NCBI GenBank assembly: GCA_949152475.1
Contig: OX424566.1
Span: 27,814,423-27,878,422 of the forward strand
Origin: Terebella lapidaria
Taxonomy: Eukaryota; Annelida; Polychaeta; Terebellida; Terebellidae
Direction: 5' to 3'
Length of the DNA stretch: 64,000 bases
Under the pieces are notes generated by a model. It made no database searches. It worked only from the letters and a program-made list of their open reading frames with translations, and was not told the origin of the DNA. This document shows positions 1 through 12,189 of this stretch, in pieces. Both the position numbers and the translations under genes were made by a program. The first letter of the stretch is position 1; the number at the start of each line of letters is the position of its first letter.

Positions 1-2410
1 TCAACGACACTGCGCTTTGTGTTATAGCAGTTCCGCACCCTTTTCAACAGTTCGCCAGACTTTGGTCTTTGTTGGGCGTCCGAAGACCACGCTGCTTCTA
101 TGCAACTTCGGATAGCATGGGGCGTCCTGTCATTCTCACAGGGGCGCAAGTTGTTGTTCATTATAGCTCTCAGAATCTCTGATGCTTCCATCGTGTCATA
201 GTGCTCGGCATATGGGGCTTCGGTCATGAAAATTTCGTGGATGACGATAGCTACACTGTATACATCACTTTCAAATGTGGGCATATGCATGTACTCTGCT
301 TTCATAATTTCTGGTGCTGTCCAGTATTCACTTTTGGCATTATCTGCAATGCCTGGGTTTTCTGCCATCGGGTGAGTCAGAAACAGTGGGTTTTTCTTTG
401 AATGTATTTTCTGATATAGGGAACTGAATTCCCAATCAGCGATTTTGATCGTCCACTTCGTGTCTAGCATGCACTTCGTGGAACTCAGGTGTCCGTGAAT
501 TATATTTCGACTGTGTAAATAGGCAACGCCGTTGAGCAATTCAACAGCGAGGGAATACTGGATGTCCTTATTGAATGTTATCTTTTTGTTTTCGATGATA
601 TCATACAGTGAACCTCGGGCACAAAATTCATTCACAGCATAGATATTGTCTTCAATGGATGTTATTCCGTAAAACTTGAGAATGTTCGAATGGTCCAAAT
701 CCATGAACGTGAGAACCTTTCGTTTGGTTTCCGTTTTGATATCAAGACTTTCTTGTAAACGCAACACTCGAAGGCCAATTGTGATACCATTCCACTTGCC
801 TGGCCAATGGAGCACGTGTTCCATCATAGTAAACCCATCCTCCACGTGGGTGACATCAGTTAGTGACGTCAGAGAGGGCCAGTGAACGAAGCGACATTCT
901 TCATCGTCATCAACAGCAGTATGGTAGAAATTAATCTCTTCTATATGTACGAGCCATTCATTAAGGCTCAACTTCTTCAAGAATTTGACGTGCCTCACGA
1001 GATAGATGATGCCCAGTATCACCAGGATAGTTAAAATTATAGAGCCAATTAGAGACAAAACCGTCACAAGTAAAGTGTTATCCTGTTTGTTTTCTCTCTC
1101 TTTTTCGGCCCTCGCTATCTTCCACATGTTGTCACCATCACATGTTATTTTCTCGAGAACTGCCTTTCGCACAGTTCTAGCTAGATTAGTACTGATTGGC
1201 GTCATTGAAGCATCAATACAGATTTGAGCAGCATCTTCTGAACTGAGAAACCAGTCGATGTATCTAACTAACTCCAAGCTTACTTCACAGTCTTTCATGG
1301 ATGTAATTTGGACAATCATGTAGGTAAAACCTGCGATCGGATAAGAGCTTTTACTGTGAAAATCCGCCAGTGTCGCGGTCAATTCAGTGGCAGTTTCGAA
1401 GAACCGTGAAGCAACATCCATCAACTCTTGTACAGACTCCGTACCAGCGGAAACTATGGTTCCATATTCGTTCTGCAACTTTGCGTATGGAACTTCAGCG
1501 TTTCTGGCATCCGCGATTGACAAGTACCCTATACTATACTCAAACGACAATATGAGCCCAGACATTCCTCGGTTTTTGTATCCATAATGGTGAATAGCAT
1601 TTGATGGCCATGCGGTTTTCTTGCTGAAAACCCCGTATCTGCTTTTCCAACTGTCATCAAGACTCAAACCACTCGTGAATATACTCGTTGTACCGGACTT
1701 ATCCAAACGGGCGATGACTTTTATTGGTTCTCCAGTTAGATTCACCCATGGGTTGAGATTTGCTATCAGAGAATCGTTCCAGTGAGTTATGCTACCGTTG
1801 TATATACGAGCCAGTATGGGGATGGACAACACCAAATCATTTCCCGTCTTCTTCACTTCGGGCACGTTGTAACCAAGCACAACAGCACTGAAACGAATAA
1901 AAAGTTGAACCCTCACGTCACCTACACGTACATGTATAATAATTGCCAAGTTTAAAATATCAGTGCATATACAGTTTGTAAGTTATTAAACTAACTGGAT
2001 AGCATTGGAAAATTTAGAAAGTGTCAATAGCAGCAACAATTTCGTGGACTTTACCCTGCCATTGTTGGGAACATTCTGAGGTCAGGAAAATCCGTCTTCT
2101 GTTCCTGACTGAGAAGAGAGTCACTTCCCGCGTAATCCACGTCCGGCTCCTGTTGGGTTATTCTTCCCTTCCCCGTAGAGCTGCCCACAGATTCATACTT
2201 AATCTGGACGTCCTTGTGGACCTGGCGCTCCAGATTGTACGATAGGATCCATGATTTATACACGTCACTCGGGAAGCTTGCTCCAGCGCCGCTAACGACA
2301 ACCGTGTCGCCGGATGTCACGTGCATCACGCTGGCAACCCATGTGATTACCCAGGTTAAGGTAAGTATATCAGATGACCAAAACCTAACCAATCCGGGAG
2401 TGGCTTCCAT
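1..2410 (-). CDS. PstS-type phosphate-binding receptor with pseudokinase domain (receptor guanylyl cyclase-like), 3' part off the window
   Basis: Two exons (2410-2055 and 1887-1) join in frame across a 167-bp GT-AG intron in phase 2 and give about 747 residues before the window edge. Residues 1-34 form a signal peptide with a hydrophobic core at about 15-33. Residues 35 to about 385 match bacterial PstS along its whole length: GAGASFP (41-47), YESVGSSTG (72-80), DYAGSD (92-97), FPTMAGAVVLGYN (114-126) and RLDKSGTT (179-186). One membrane helix lies at about 391-416. The cytosolic part matches receptor guanylyl cyclase kinase-homology domains (NEFCARGSLYDIIEN, IIHGHLSSTKCMLD, YWTAPEIM). The catalytic motifs are degenerate: IGLR in place of VAIK, HGH in place of HRD, DWE in place of DFG. 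Three N-glycosylation sequons (N149, N156, N168) suit a secreted domain. An in-frame TGA lies six bases upstream of the chosen ATG. The cyclase domain is expected left of base 1 but not seen, so a receptor pseudokinase without cyclase remains possible. Phosphate sensing is inference. Confidence 0.93.
1888..2054 (-). other. Phase-2 intron inside the PstS-like domain
   Basis: The donor is GTAAAG after ATG-GCA-GG, and the acceptor is TTTCAG before T-GCT-GTT. The split codon is a glycine. The join restores the conserved PstS strand FPTMAG-AVVLGYN exactly. This shows that the bacterial-type domain is encoded by a normal spliced animal gene rather than by contaminating bacterial DNA. Confidence 0.92.
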
Positions 2411-4385
2411 CTTTGATCATACATAGTTCACGAGCCTCCTAATCTTTCCGAGTTGACTTCACCGTCTGGAACACAACAAAGTCAACAGTGTTATGATAAT
2501 GTGAACACTATTACAAAGAAAAGTAATTCTGACATGTCAATATTATCATGGCGTCAGAGATACAGCAACTAAACATTGTGAAATGTGATGAGCGAGCCCT
2601 CGCTCGACAAGCGGAAGTTTTCCGTGGACAGGTGAATTTGCCGGCATCTGTATGAATATATGATATGACGGTATCCCCATTTGTACGGCCCTGTTGATGA
2701 ACGGACCACTTATGGGCATGCCGTAACCCTGAATGCAATCCAGTTTGATAACTAGGGAGCGGCGTTTGAATAATCCATGACCCGGACAACAAAGAAGTCA
2801 GTGCACGGCTGTTGATATGGTACAATGTATAGTGAGGACACTGGTGTTTCGGCCAGTTCATAGCGTTAATTTGCATTGTCTGCTGCTCAGCGCACAGGCT
2901 GGTAATGACATCCATGTGTGTCATTAGTTATTGCACAATACATCAGAGGACAATGTCACAATTTCCATCTTACATAAAAACCGAGAAAATGCTTCATCGG
3001 GATATTACAAAACATATCAAGATAATTATGTTGGAAAAGATAATTACTGAAACATAATGAATACTAAATATAAGTTTCAACATAAAAGACATTAACTGGG
3101 GGTGGTGGAGTCCTAGTAGAATCAGAACATGGATGGTTGCATTTAAACTTGGATCAACAAACTCTCATTGATGTACGGCCTCAGGCCACACTATACTGTA
3201 ATGATACCGTATGTATCTGCACCCACAGCTATCAGTAGTCGGGTTTTCGCTTCGTGTTTTCGCGTTCTCGCCCATTGTTTATGAGCGAAAACGCGAGATC
3301 CAAAAATGTCCGTCGTCGTACACCATAAGTGAGCCTTCTGCCGCCAGTCTGCTCTGTCTAAACAGCAAGCCAGCTAGTCCGTGACTTAGAGGTAAATGTA
3401 TCATCACCATCACTAACTCATACTCATTCCTAAGTATTATTATCCAACAATTTGCACCCAGTCATACATGTATTTTCCGATCTGATCCTAACCCTAGGCC
3501 TATATTTATTTTATATTGTGCAGTGATACAACTGCAAAAATCAAGGGTGTACGGTGGATTTTGCTTTTTTAGCGCGATTCAGGGCTGGTCCGGGTGTTCG
3601 GAGAGTGGAATTTCGCACCACCATCCAAACTTACTTGTATTCTGATATCAGATTTTTAAGGTGTGATTGCACGTAACTTACCTGTGACTGCACTGAGGCA
3701 CTTTTCCATTGATTTATAATGAGAAAGTAAAGGTAACAAAATCACCAAAACAATACAATCCCCTGACCTAAAACTTGGCTAGCACATACACATATACTCA
3801 TGGATAATGAACCGAGACATGGTTTCATAAATGATATCACGAAAGCAGTGCAATTTGATGATTAGATAAATCATTTTATACGTTTCACCAAAACGAAGAT
3901 TCGAGTGTTCTGCTTGACAAGCACTGGCTGTAGCATATATTTATTCCTTGTTGTCGTCAAAATGATGAGAATATCTAGGGCTATACTTTCTGTGAGATGA
4001 ATACAATGAGCTGAACATTCATAATCCCAAACACCTCGGTGCACCCGAGTGCATATCACCTGTGAGTTTTACTGGCTTCACTAGCTATTTGCTGCACAGC
4101 ATAATCCTTTCGCTCGCCCTGTTGTGAGTGTATTTTGTAGACTGAGAAATAGGTCGGAAAATGACATATGAAAACGATGAATTTAACAAATTTAACATTG
4201 CTTAGTAAGAAACAGAGTCTCGGTTAGTAATCCTTGATGGCTAACAATCAGAAAGGCAAAGTTTCACGTTGATTAGAAGTGTGTAAATTCATGAATTTGT
4301 TACCTTTATATTTACATTATAAGTGAATGGACAGCAGCGAGCTGGTCAATGCCAGGTTCATGACCATCACATGCAATCAATCCTT
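2411..4385. other. Upstream region of the receptor gene, no gene seen
   Basis: This region should hold the 5' UTR and promoter of the minus-strand receptor, but no clear TATA box or upstream exon is visible. A minus-strand open frame at 2511-2924 has no recognisable family and no supporting splice or start signals. A small inverted repeat around 3250-3300 (TTTTCGCGTTCTCGC against GAGCGAAAACGCGAGA) can form a hairpin. Confidence 0.5.
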
Positions 4386-5380
4386 AAGTTACCGGACCTA
4401 TGGCCTGACAACCTATAGGGCCTGTAAGTCACGTGTCGTCACGGTGTGATTCTGGTGACCAACAAGATACACCTTTTGTTCAATATGAGTAGAACTCCAA
4501 TTAGAACGCAAATTGCTCAGGTAACACAAAAGGGCTCTGTTTGTTTGTCACCAGAATCACACTGTGACTGCTCGTGACTTTCAGACCGTATTGGCACGGC
4601 GTTGCGTATGTCGTCCGTCCACATTTTTATCTCTAAACTTTACAGTCGAAACTTTCTGAAACTTCGCACAAAAATGCCTGAAAATATTTTAAAAAGGGGG
4701 GTAATTAGTTTCTTTATCTTCGCTTTTTTCAAAATAGCGGCCATTTTCGACCAATAACGGCCATTTTCTCAAATATTTTTGTTTCAGATTCCCCTCATAT
4801 ACCTCTGTGACGTATATAAGTTTCTTTGCCCTTGAATCACCGGTCAGCGTGTGGTGGCCATGTTCATTTTGTCGACGGGTCCCAAATAGGACTATCCCAT
4901 GTTAAATTCTCCTATTCTTCATAATTGGAAACATTATGCACAATATCTCATTCAATATTTAGATTAGAGATCAGAAATCAATTGTGCCGAAATGATATAT
5001 GCCGAATATTCTGATGATCTTGAATTTGACCTTCGATCTCATTTTCAAGGTCAGAGCACAAAATGGTGTATATTTCGCTTGATATCCACTTTACAGCTTG
5101 GGAATAAATTTTGCACATATAGCAAATGATATATGCTGAGTATCGTCATGGCCTTGAATTTGACCTTTGACCTCATTTTCAAGGTTAGAGCTCAAAATGA
5201 CTTATATCTCGCTTATCATCGACATTACAGCGTAGGAATTAATTTATCTCGCTTATTATCGACTTTACAGCTTGGGAATAAATTGTGGACATATAGGAAA
5301 TGATGTATGCCGAATATTTTGATGACCTTGAATTTGACCTAAGGTCAAATATGTGCAATTTTGTAAAATATGTTCACTTT
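4386..5380 (+). repeat. Truncated copy of the GGTTACCGGACC / AGGTCA element family, reverse orientation
   Basis: It begins with AAGTTACCGGACCTATGG and the GGCGTTGCG and GTCGTCCGTCCACA stretch found, reverse-complemented, at the right ends of the copies near 27.5, 34.3, 52.2 and 61.4 kb. It continues through the AATTTGACC / TTCAAGGTCA repeat region and then fades out. A perfect TGACCTTTGACCT lies at 5161-5173. No protein is encoded. The copy is interrupted by a MITE at 4417-4588. Confidence 0.75.
4417..4588. mobile_element. MITE, 172 bp, nested in an older element
   Basis: The arms are inverted: GTAAGTCACG...GGTGTGATTCTGGTGAC on the left, and GTCACCAGAATCACAC...CGTGACTTTCAG on the right. The flanking TAT is duplicated (4414-4416 and 4589-4591). 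Other copies of the host element read AACCTATTGGCA-like sequence without interruption (the inverse is seen near 27.53 kb), so an empty site is available for comparison. There is no coding capacity, so it would be non-autonomous. Confidence 0.75.
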
Positions 5381-8107
5381 GTAGATATCCAGGCCGTGGA
5401 ATGCAGTGGGCTGTGACTCGATCATAGTCAATAACAAACATCTTTTATACATCCATCTATGCTCACAATCACCCAATATATTATTAATACCACTCTACGG
5501 GAGTGTCTTTCCTTTTCGACGAAGGGTACCCCGCAAGCAACATAATAGAAATAATAGCCCCAATCGATTCTCAATTGGGACTTACATGTTGTATGTATAA
5601 CAGTTACATTGGCGGAGAAGCGCCTCGGTTAAGTTTGCATCTTAACATTGCACCCCCACAGAAGAGGACATAATAACAAAAGCGAAGCAAATACTGCAGC
5701 AGTCAACCAAGAAGATCAGCTACTTCTTGTGCAAGAAAAGATGCCGTTCAGATCTAACCTATTTACCCAAGAGCTATTGATCTAACACACTGCTACGGTA
5801 TATTACATGTATAGATTTATGCAGATACTCAGTATTACTATAACAGCTATGTGGGCTGTCTCAAGTGGCGCTGCATGGCGCTCCACTGAGAGACATCATG
5901 AATATTTAATTTTTTAAGGATGGAATCGTCTATATGGTTACACATGAAACACGTTTCGACTGCTGTGTTGAATGTACACGTACATACGGTACATATACGG
6001 GCATGTCATGTCAGATCGAGTTACAAAAGTCTTTCATCGCAGGTCGAAGATACCTAGTATGTACTATATATTCACGATTGTCTGCCGATGAATATTGTGT
6101 TTTTTTCTGTCACTCCTATAAAAGTGATATTGACGAATCAGTTGTAGAATGAGTGATCGTTTGACCAGTAATATAGACAGAAGTTTTATTAACCCATTTC
6201 TGGGAAATTGCCTTGCATTCTGCTCAGAAATACAATTCACATCCCTTAACTAACGTTACATCGAACTACATTCAGCACATCACACTGTTATATACATGGA
6301 CGGAATTAGGCACAGAAGACAATCTGTAGCGACGAGTTCTACACACCGGAGCCCGGAGACGCCTCCCTGATGGCATCTGCTGATGTAGTGGATGGTCTAT
6401 TGAACGATACATATTTTGGACACTTTTAGACACATTCCTGATGTAGATATATCTGAAAGTGGTGAAAATTTTCAACGAGTGATATTACAAGCATGTTATT
6501 ATATATTTTTGATAATTCTATATGGCCCAATAAGCTTCGACACCAAAACAGTAGAGTTGTACAATGCATAGATTACGCAAATATCTTGAAATAAAAAAAG
6601 TTTGGTAATCGCTACTATCCCCTAGAACGTGTCCCGTGTCAAGATTCTAAAACATCTGAAACTATCAATGTCACTTTTATCATATCACTATTTTATGAAT
6701 ATGAATATTAATATTACGTCTCGAAGAATAGATGGTTTGCAGATGACGTCATAATCCTGTTTTGAGAATAGGATTAGTATTGTATTGCCGTCCATTCAAG
6801 GTGTTGCCGTCCAGTCAATTCTTTTGTTAAATGGTGTTGAGTTGAGTAATAGCAAACCACTTGCTTTGGGCGGATACGTATTTCGTATTAATGGTAAGTC
6901 TGGGCGGATTATTGGTAAGCCTGGATGAGTTCGTATTGGACAACGACCACGATATTATGAGTGACTTCTCCTTTCATGTATTAAAGGATTTCTCCGTTCG
7001 GCTAAGAAGATCATAACAGTCATTTGAGTAAAAGCAGGGCACTGTATGTTTCTCTGTCCCCTTTTGGCCCAAGTACCGTACCCTGCTCCTTAATACTACT
7101 CGTCCACTGAAAACATACCATTTATTCCGTCTCGCACCTTTTTAATCCCTATTGAATATAGAGGAAGGCGCAGGATATGATACGGCAGACGGCATGGGGG
7201 GATAAGATGACTTATAAGGTAAGATAAGTTGGATATCAAAGTGATTAGACGATGTCTTGCAATTAATCATTGGAGCAGGTGCGCACATGTGAACACTCCA
7301 AGGAGTGCAATTACAAGCACAAAGCAGATAGACACCCCTTCAGGCTACAGTATATTAATTATATTGGCCATTCAACTCAATGTTAAATGATCTTACTTTG
7401 ACGGTCCATAACACCTTCCTAAAAAAAATCCCAGCCTAACCACTATGCTAGTTTTATTCCTCAACGTATTGGGCATCGCGTGGTAAGCATGAATATATTT
7501 GACGACACATGGGATTTTTCGCTATTCTGCCTTGAATGGACCCGGGGTAAAAATACCCAAAATTATGGGTACTGATGCCCATGCAAAACCCCTTTGATTC
7601 CCCAGCTCCTGAGAAGAACGCCAACAAGATACTGCCTTGAAAACCGGGTCATTATATCCCAGCACTGCGTTCTTTCAGGTGAATATACACTCGTCCAGAA
7701 GTCTGGCCTAGAAAAATATATGAGGCGATGTTTAACAAGTTTCCCTTTAAATTGCCTAAGTGATTGGCTGAGCGAATTACTGTACACTGCCCTTCAGCGC
7801 AGTGACTGGTCCCTAGATTCCCATTGGAGTAGTATTTCATATATTGATTCATGGTAATTGATGGAAGTCAGACCAATTAGTTCGTAGAGATTTGCGAAAG
7901 TATCGAATGTTGCAAATGATGATACGTTCCCAGTAATTGCTACAACACTTCGAAGTAAACAGACAATTATACTGGACAATATACAGCTCGTGTCTCGTGT
8001 ATCAATTAACAAGTATGTTGAGCCATGTTGGGTAGATGTATAATGCACCATGATGTTAGAATGTCTGCTATTTAGCTTCTCACGTGGAAAACAGTGAGGT
8101 AATGACA
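5381..8107. other. Intergenic, no gene or clear element seen
   Basis: Only short open frames without family resemblance, splice support or biased composition are present (for example at 5934-6152 and 7594-7857). I see no tRNA or other structured RNA here. Confidence 0.45.
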
Positions 8108-8284
8108 CTGAAAAGAAAATAGGGGGTCACCGAACTGGTTTCTTCGACATATTCGATCAAAATCACAAACATATACCTGAAATGACATATTTTTGGACAT
8201 TTTTGCACATTTTGTTGTCCATATTCACATTTTACATCATGTTTTCCATGCGAATGGATACGGTGACCCCCTATTTGCTTTCAG
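8108..8284. mobile_element. MITE with CTGAAA..AATAGGGGGTCACCG terminal repeats
   Basis: The left end reads CTGAAAAGAAAATAGGGGG then TCACCG. The right end is its near-perfect inverse, CGGTGACCCCC then TATTTGCTTTCAG. The 177-bp element has an AT-rich core and no open frame. The target duplication is not clear. Confidence 0.72.
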
Positions 8285-11200
8285 TTTCAGGATGCTGATC
8301 AGTTATTCTATAAAATATGTCATTTTGAAGCTCTAGATTATGTTGATACAGTTATTTAGTTTAATATTTAGATACAGTTATAAACTCTTTGATCATTCCT
8401 TACCCCACTGTTTGGAGCGGACTACCTTAAACATGAAACATGGTTGTATATAAGATATGGAATCTGTTTGAAAACCTATCCTAAAATTGGTCAAAACCGG
8501 ATTTTCTTGGTTCAAACCCGAATATGAGAAATCAAAACATTGTAGCCTCGACAGACGAACCACATGGACACCAGCGCATAACAGCGGTTCAATAGCACGA
8601 ACTTGTATGCTTAGGTTTCATAAACACATTCTCAAATATCGTCCGTATGCTAACCAATCGCAGCAGAAACCCATAACAAAGATATGGGTTTCTGATCGCA
8701 GAATGTCGATAATCTCGAATGCCAGACACTGCCAGTTCACGGAGAATTTTGCGGGAGGATTCACCGACAGTTATATCACGGGTTGATTGGTCTACAGTAA
8801 TTTCATACGACAACTAGTTTAAGCATAAGATACTAAATGAACAATTTTGTGGGCTCGATGTTTATTAGTTACTGCTAATATACATAATTCGCTTCTTGGT
8901 GATTTTTCTGTGTGCGTTCTTGGAACAGCTGGTGAACGAGATTGACATGATATGTACCGGCATAACCATACAGGGTGCCCCCAATGAAATGGTAAATAAA
9001 AACAGTTACACTAGAGTTTCGGTTACATTTTTGGAGACACCCTGGTATGTTACCCGCGCGTGCACTACTGCATTACTGTAACACTCTCTGCCTGCCAATT
9101 CACAGTTTTAATTGTAACAGCCACTGGCTCCGGAAGCCAATTCGAAGGGCGGGGGCAGCTTTCACAAGAAAGGCATAGTTTGCTTAATAAAAAATTAGGA
9201 AATACCTGGAGGGGTATGTGGTCCCCCCACCTTGCCCGTGTTCACAGACGTAAGTTCTGCGGAGAGTGAATATCAGTTGAAGGTTAGTGTTATACAAGCA
9301 AGCCCATATGTTTATTAAACATTTATACTCAATTTGCAAAATACTAGTGTCCAACTTCACTATGCCTTAATTACATAACGGAATACTCCAATGTACATAT
9401 GTATAGTTGTCTTTTATTTTGTACTAAAAATCGATATAGAGTTTATTTAACGTCACCAAACTCTCACCTGTGTGACCGTCTATCATTATAGTGATAGCAT
9501 AATCTCAGTCCACAAACGTTTTGTCTGCAGCGGCCAATTTACATATTTTTATTAGGTCGAGCGCAAGGCCACCGAAAGATGTTAATGACTTACTATATAT
9601 TATGTTCATAATACATCCTCAAGCTGTATCTACAGACGTTTTGTTTCCAAGGAACAATCTTTGCACTCTATGCACTTTGTGCCATTTGAGCTTGCATTCT
9701 GGGCATTTCGAATAATTCAAGAAATTCCATTATATACACAAGATGAGTTCAAAATGTCATGCATAGGCCTATGTAAAATTAGAGATAATGAAAACATATC
9801 CAGCAAAATACCATAAAGTGGATTTCCGGCATTTTTTGTTTGTCTCTTACGACTAACGTTCGAGCGATTCAAAGCATTTTATTTTATACTTCTTGTGGAA
9901 AACTCGAAAGAAAACCATATACCTAGATTTTGAGAAAGCGATTTTTCGTAGAAATGCAACAAAAAACACCTTCCTTTGAAGATCTGACTGTGAAGTTTAA
10001 AGACAAAATATGAACGATGGGACCACAGGTTCGGTAGCCTGGAAACTATATATTGACGGTGGATATTCGTCAAATTGCCCCCACTTGATCTACCGTCACT
10101 AATTAGCCCAATACTCATTATTAAGACATTGCTGATCGAAAGCCATCATCTGATTTATTACAATATCCGATAATTGGACTCATGAAAGGGCATATTGCTG
10201 CCCCCGTGGTTCCGGCGCCTCTGGTATAGCTCCGTCTGCCCCCAGTCGTCGGTGAATCTCGATTGAAACTTCGGCGAATCGTCTCGAAAAAACAAAAAAC
10301 AAACAGGGAAATCACCCTGTCATATACAGCTTGCATAATGCATAGTTATGAGGTGTTTACTTTTATTTTGTTCATGCAGTATTTTCGTGTTGCGTATTCA
10401 TGATATCGTACTTCGATCTTCACTTTTTTCTACCTGAGCATTATATATTATACTATTAAATATACTAATATTATGTACCTGGTAAAAATGTCTTTGTTTC
10501 TTCTCAATTTACTGTTCCTTTGATCAAGGAGTGTTTGAATGTTAAAACTTTCCAATCGGTCCTATCGTTAAAGTAGGCTACTCAAGGTGCACGATAATCA
10601 CTCCCTGGTCATATTCGCAAAGCATATGGAACGACCATTACCAAAACATTGAAGAATGTGTTCAATACCAGATACTATTCCATCTAAAACTGAACCCAAA
10701 TCGAGTGAGCTTATAATATAATATATATGTGCCCAGTTTGTTGGTCATCGATTGCATATTATCTGAAATAAGTGAGCTTATCCACCACGTGTATCCAACA
10801 CACACACAAAATTACTAAATTCAATAAATTGTTGGGGTTAGGGGTAGGGGTGCACTCAAATCAAATGTAGCTATTGCAAATATAAAACCGATAACTGAAG
10901 TGATAACTAAAAGAAAAACAATCGATTTAACGGATAGAAGCTCTAACAAGCATGCCAGGAGGAGGTCTAATTGGTTCGAGAACAATGGGATTGCGTTATA
11001 TAAACGTGCGATGTAAAGAACTAAAACTTACCTGAGCACAATGGTGAAATAAATCAACAGGTCATACTAGATCTAGAGCATACTATCTTGATTTTGAAAA
11101 AAACCCTATATTATGGTAGATTAATAGATTTTAAAAGCTCAATTCATATATGCTATTGAATTTGAAAGTAAAACAAGTAAAATATCGTCTTACCTCTCAG

Positions 11201-12189
11201 GCGAGATTATCCATAGTATTTTGTCGGCGATTTGCGTGAAGTTTCATTCCCCTGCGAATTTGTGTCGTTATTAATACGACTAATCCCTTGCATGTGATGA
11301 GTCGCAAATCGTGATCCCTTTTTCCGTTCCTGGTATTCGATCGAACACACGTGTCAACTTGCTTGAAGCGAGCTGTCCTCACGTGAAGTGCCCATGGGAG
11401 GTACTCTCAAAGAACCATCCGTAGCGCGCGCTCTCCAAGCGGCAGGCACCGCACACAAGTGTCACGAGTCGTCTGCTCGGTTGCGCACACGTCGACCGCA
11501 TGTGGCTATTGAACGGCAAATCGTTCCAATAACACAGGTGTTTTAGCCGGAGGGGAGGGTCAAGCATAAACTCTTAATGCTACCAGCATGATCGTCAGAA
11601 GATAGGGCACAGTATGTATTTCATCCTGAGAAAACGCCCTATAAATATATCAGTTTCGTTTTTTTTCGACTTTCTGACATATATGTCATGATTAGAATGT
11701 CATTAGATAACTAAAAGGTTTCCCGCATGGCCGTCAGCAGGATGGGGACTGGAGCACAGTGCGTGCCGCTTCCTGTCATCAATGTCGTGATCAGACAATA
11801 TTTTTGCACTTCTTCCATTAAAGGTTGATTTCGTGGCATCGAAAAAGGTCCTCTCTCACCTCGACGATTTGGCCAGCGTGAAACAACACGTCAGAACATA
11901 ACATTATCACACGCTGATCTACGACATTCGCTAATACACACATAACGTTCCAACAAACTGTCAACAATTTCACAAGATATATGCACAACGAATGTCAAAG
12001 TTGTGCATACCACATCACCAATGATCACATATTTTGTATTTTATTTTTGGTATTTTAATCGTTTATTATAGTGACCAAAGCAGATAACAGTAACATAAAA
12101 TGAACAAATGCCTCCAGCCGCATAGGGCTTATTAGTCACTACAAATACAAAAAAACAAATAATCGTGACGCAACATTGTAAACCTGAGC
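8285..12189. other. Intergenic with scattered repeat fragments
   Basis: No supported gene. Small inverted repeats occur, for example AGAAACCCATA against TATGGGTTTCT around 8663-8692, and CATACAGGGTG against CACCCTGGTATG around 8968-9050. The piece at 9500-9560 (ACAAACGTTTTGTCTGC) is related to sequences near 18.84, 49.68 and 59.0 kb. Confidence 0.4.
9880..10055 (-). repeat. Solo right-end fragment of the GGTTACC element family
   Basis: It ends with GGGACCACAGGTTCGGTAGCC, a diverged form of the TCGGACCATAGGTCCGGTAACC terminus seen at 27.54 kb. It is preceded by the GTGAAGTTTAAAGACAAAATATGAACG stretch that corresponds to the AAAATTTACAGATAAAAATG portion of other copies. No interior repeats remain. 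Confidence 0.45.

Noticed and set aside
1..2410. Bacterial contamination as the source of the PstS sequence
   Set aside because: The domain is interrupted by a spliceable intron and fused in frame to a membrane helix and an animal-type kinase-homology domain.
2511..2924. 137-codon minus-strand open frame upstream of the receptor
   Set aside because: Composition looks random, there is no recognised domain, and it is not in frame with a splice into the receptor, which has its own signal peptide and upstream stop.
10831..10851. GGGGTTAGGGGTAGGGG, telomere-like
   Set aside because: Too short and irregular, single occurrence, with no other sign of a telomere.
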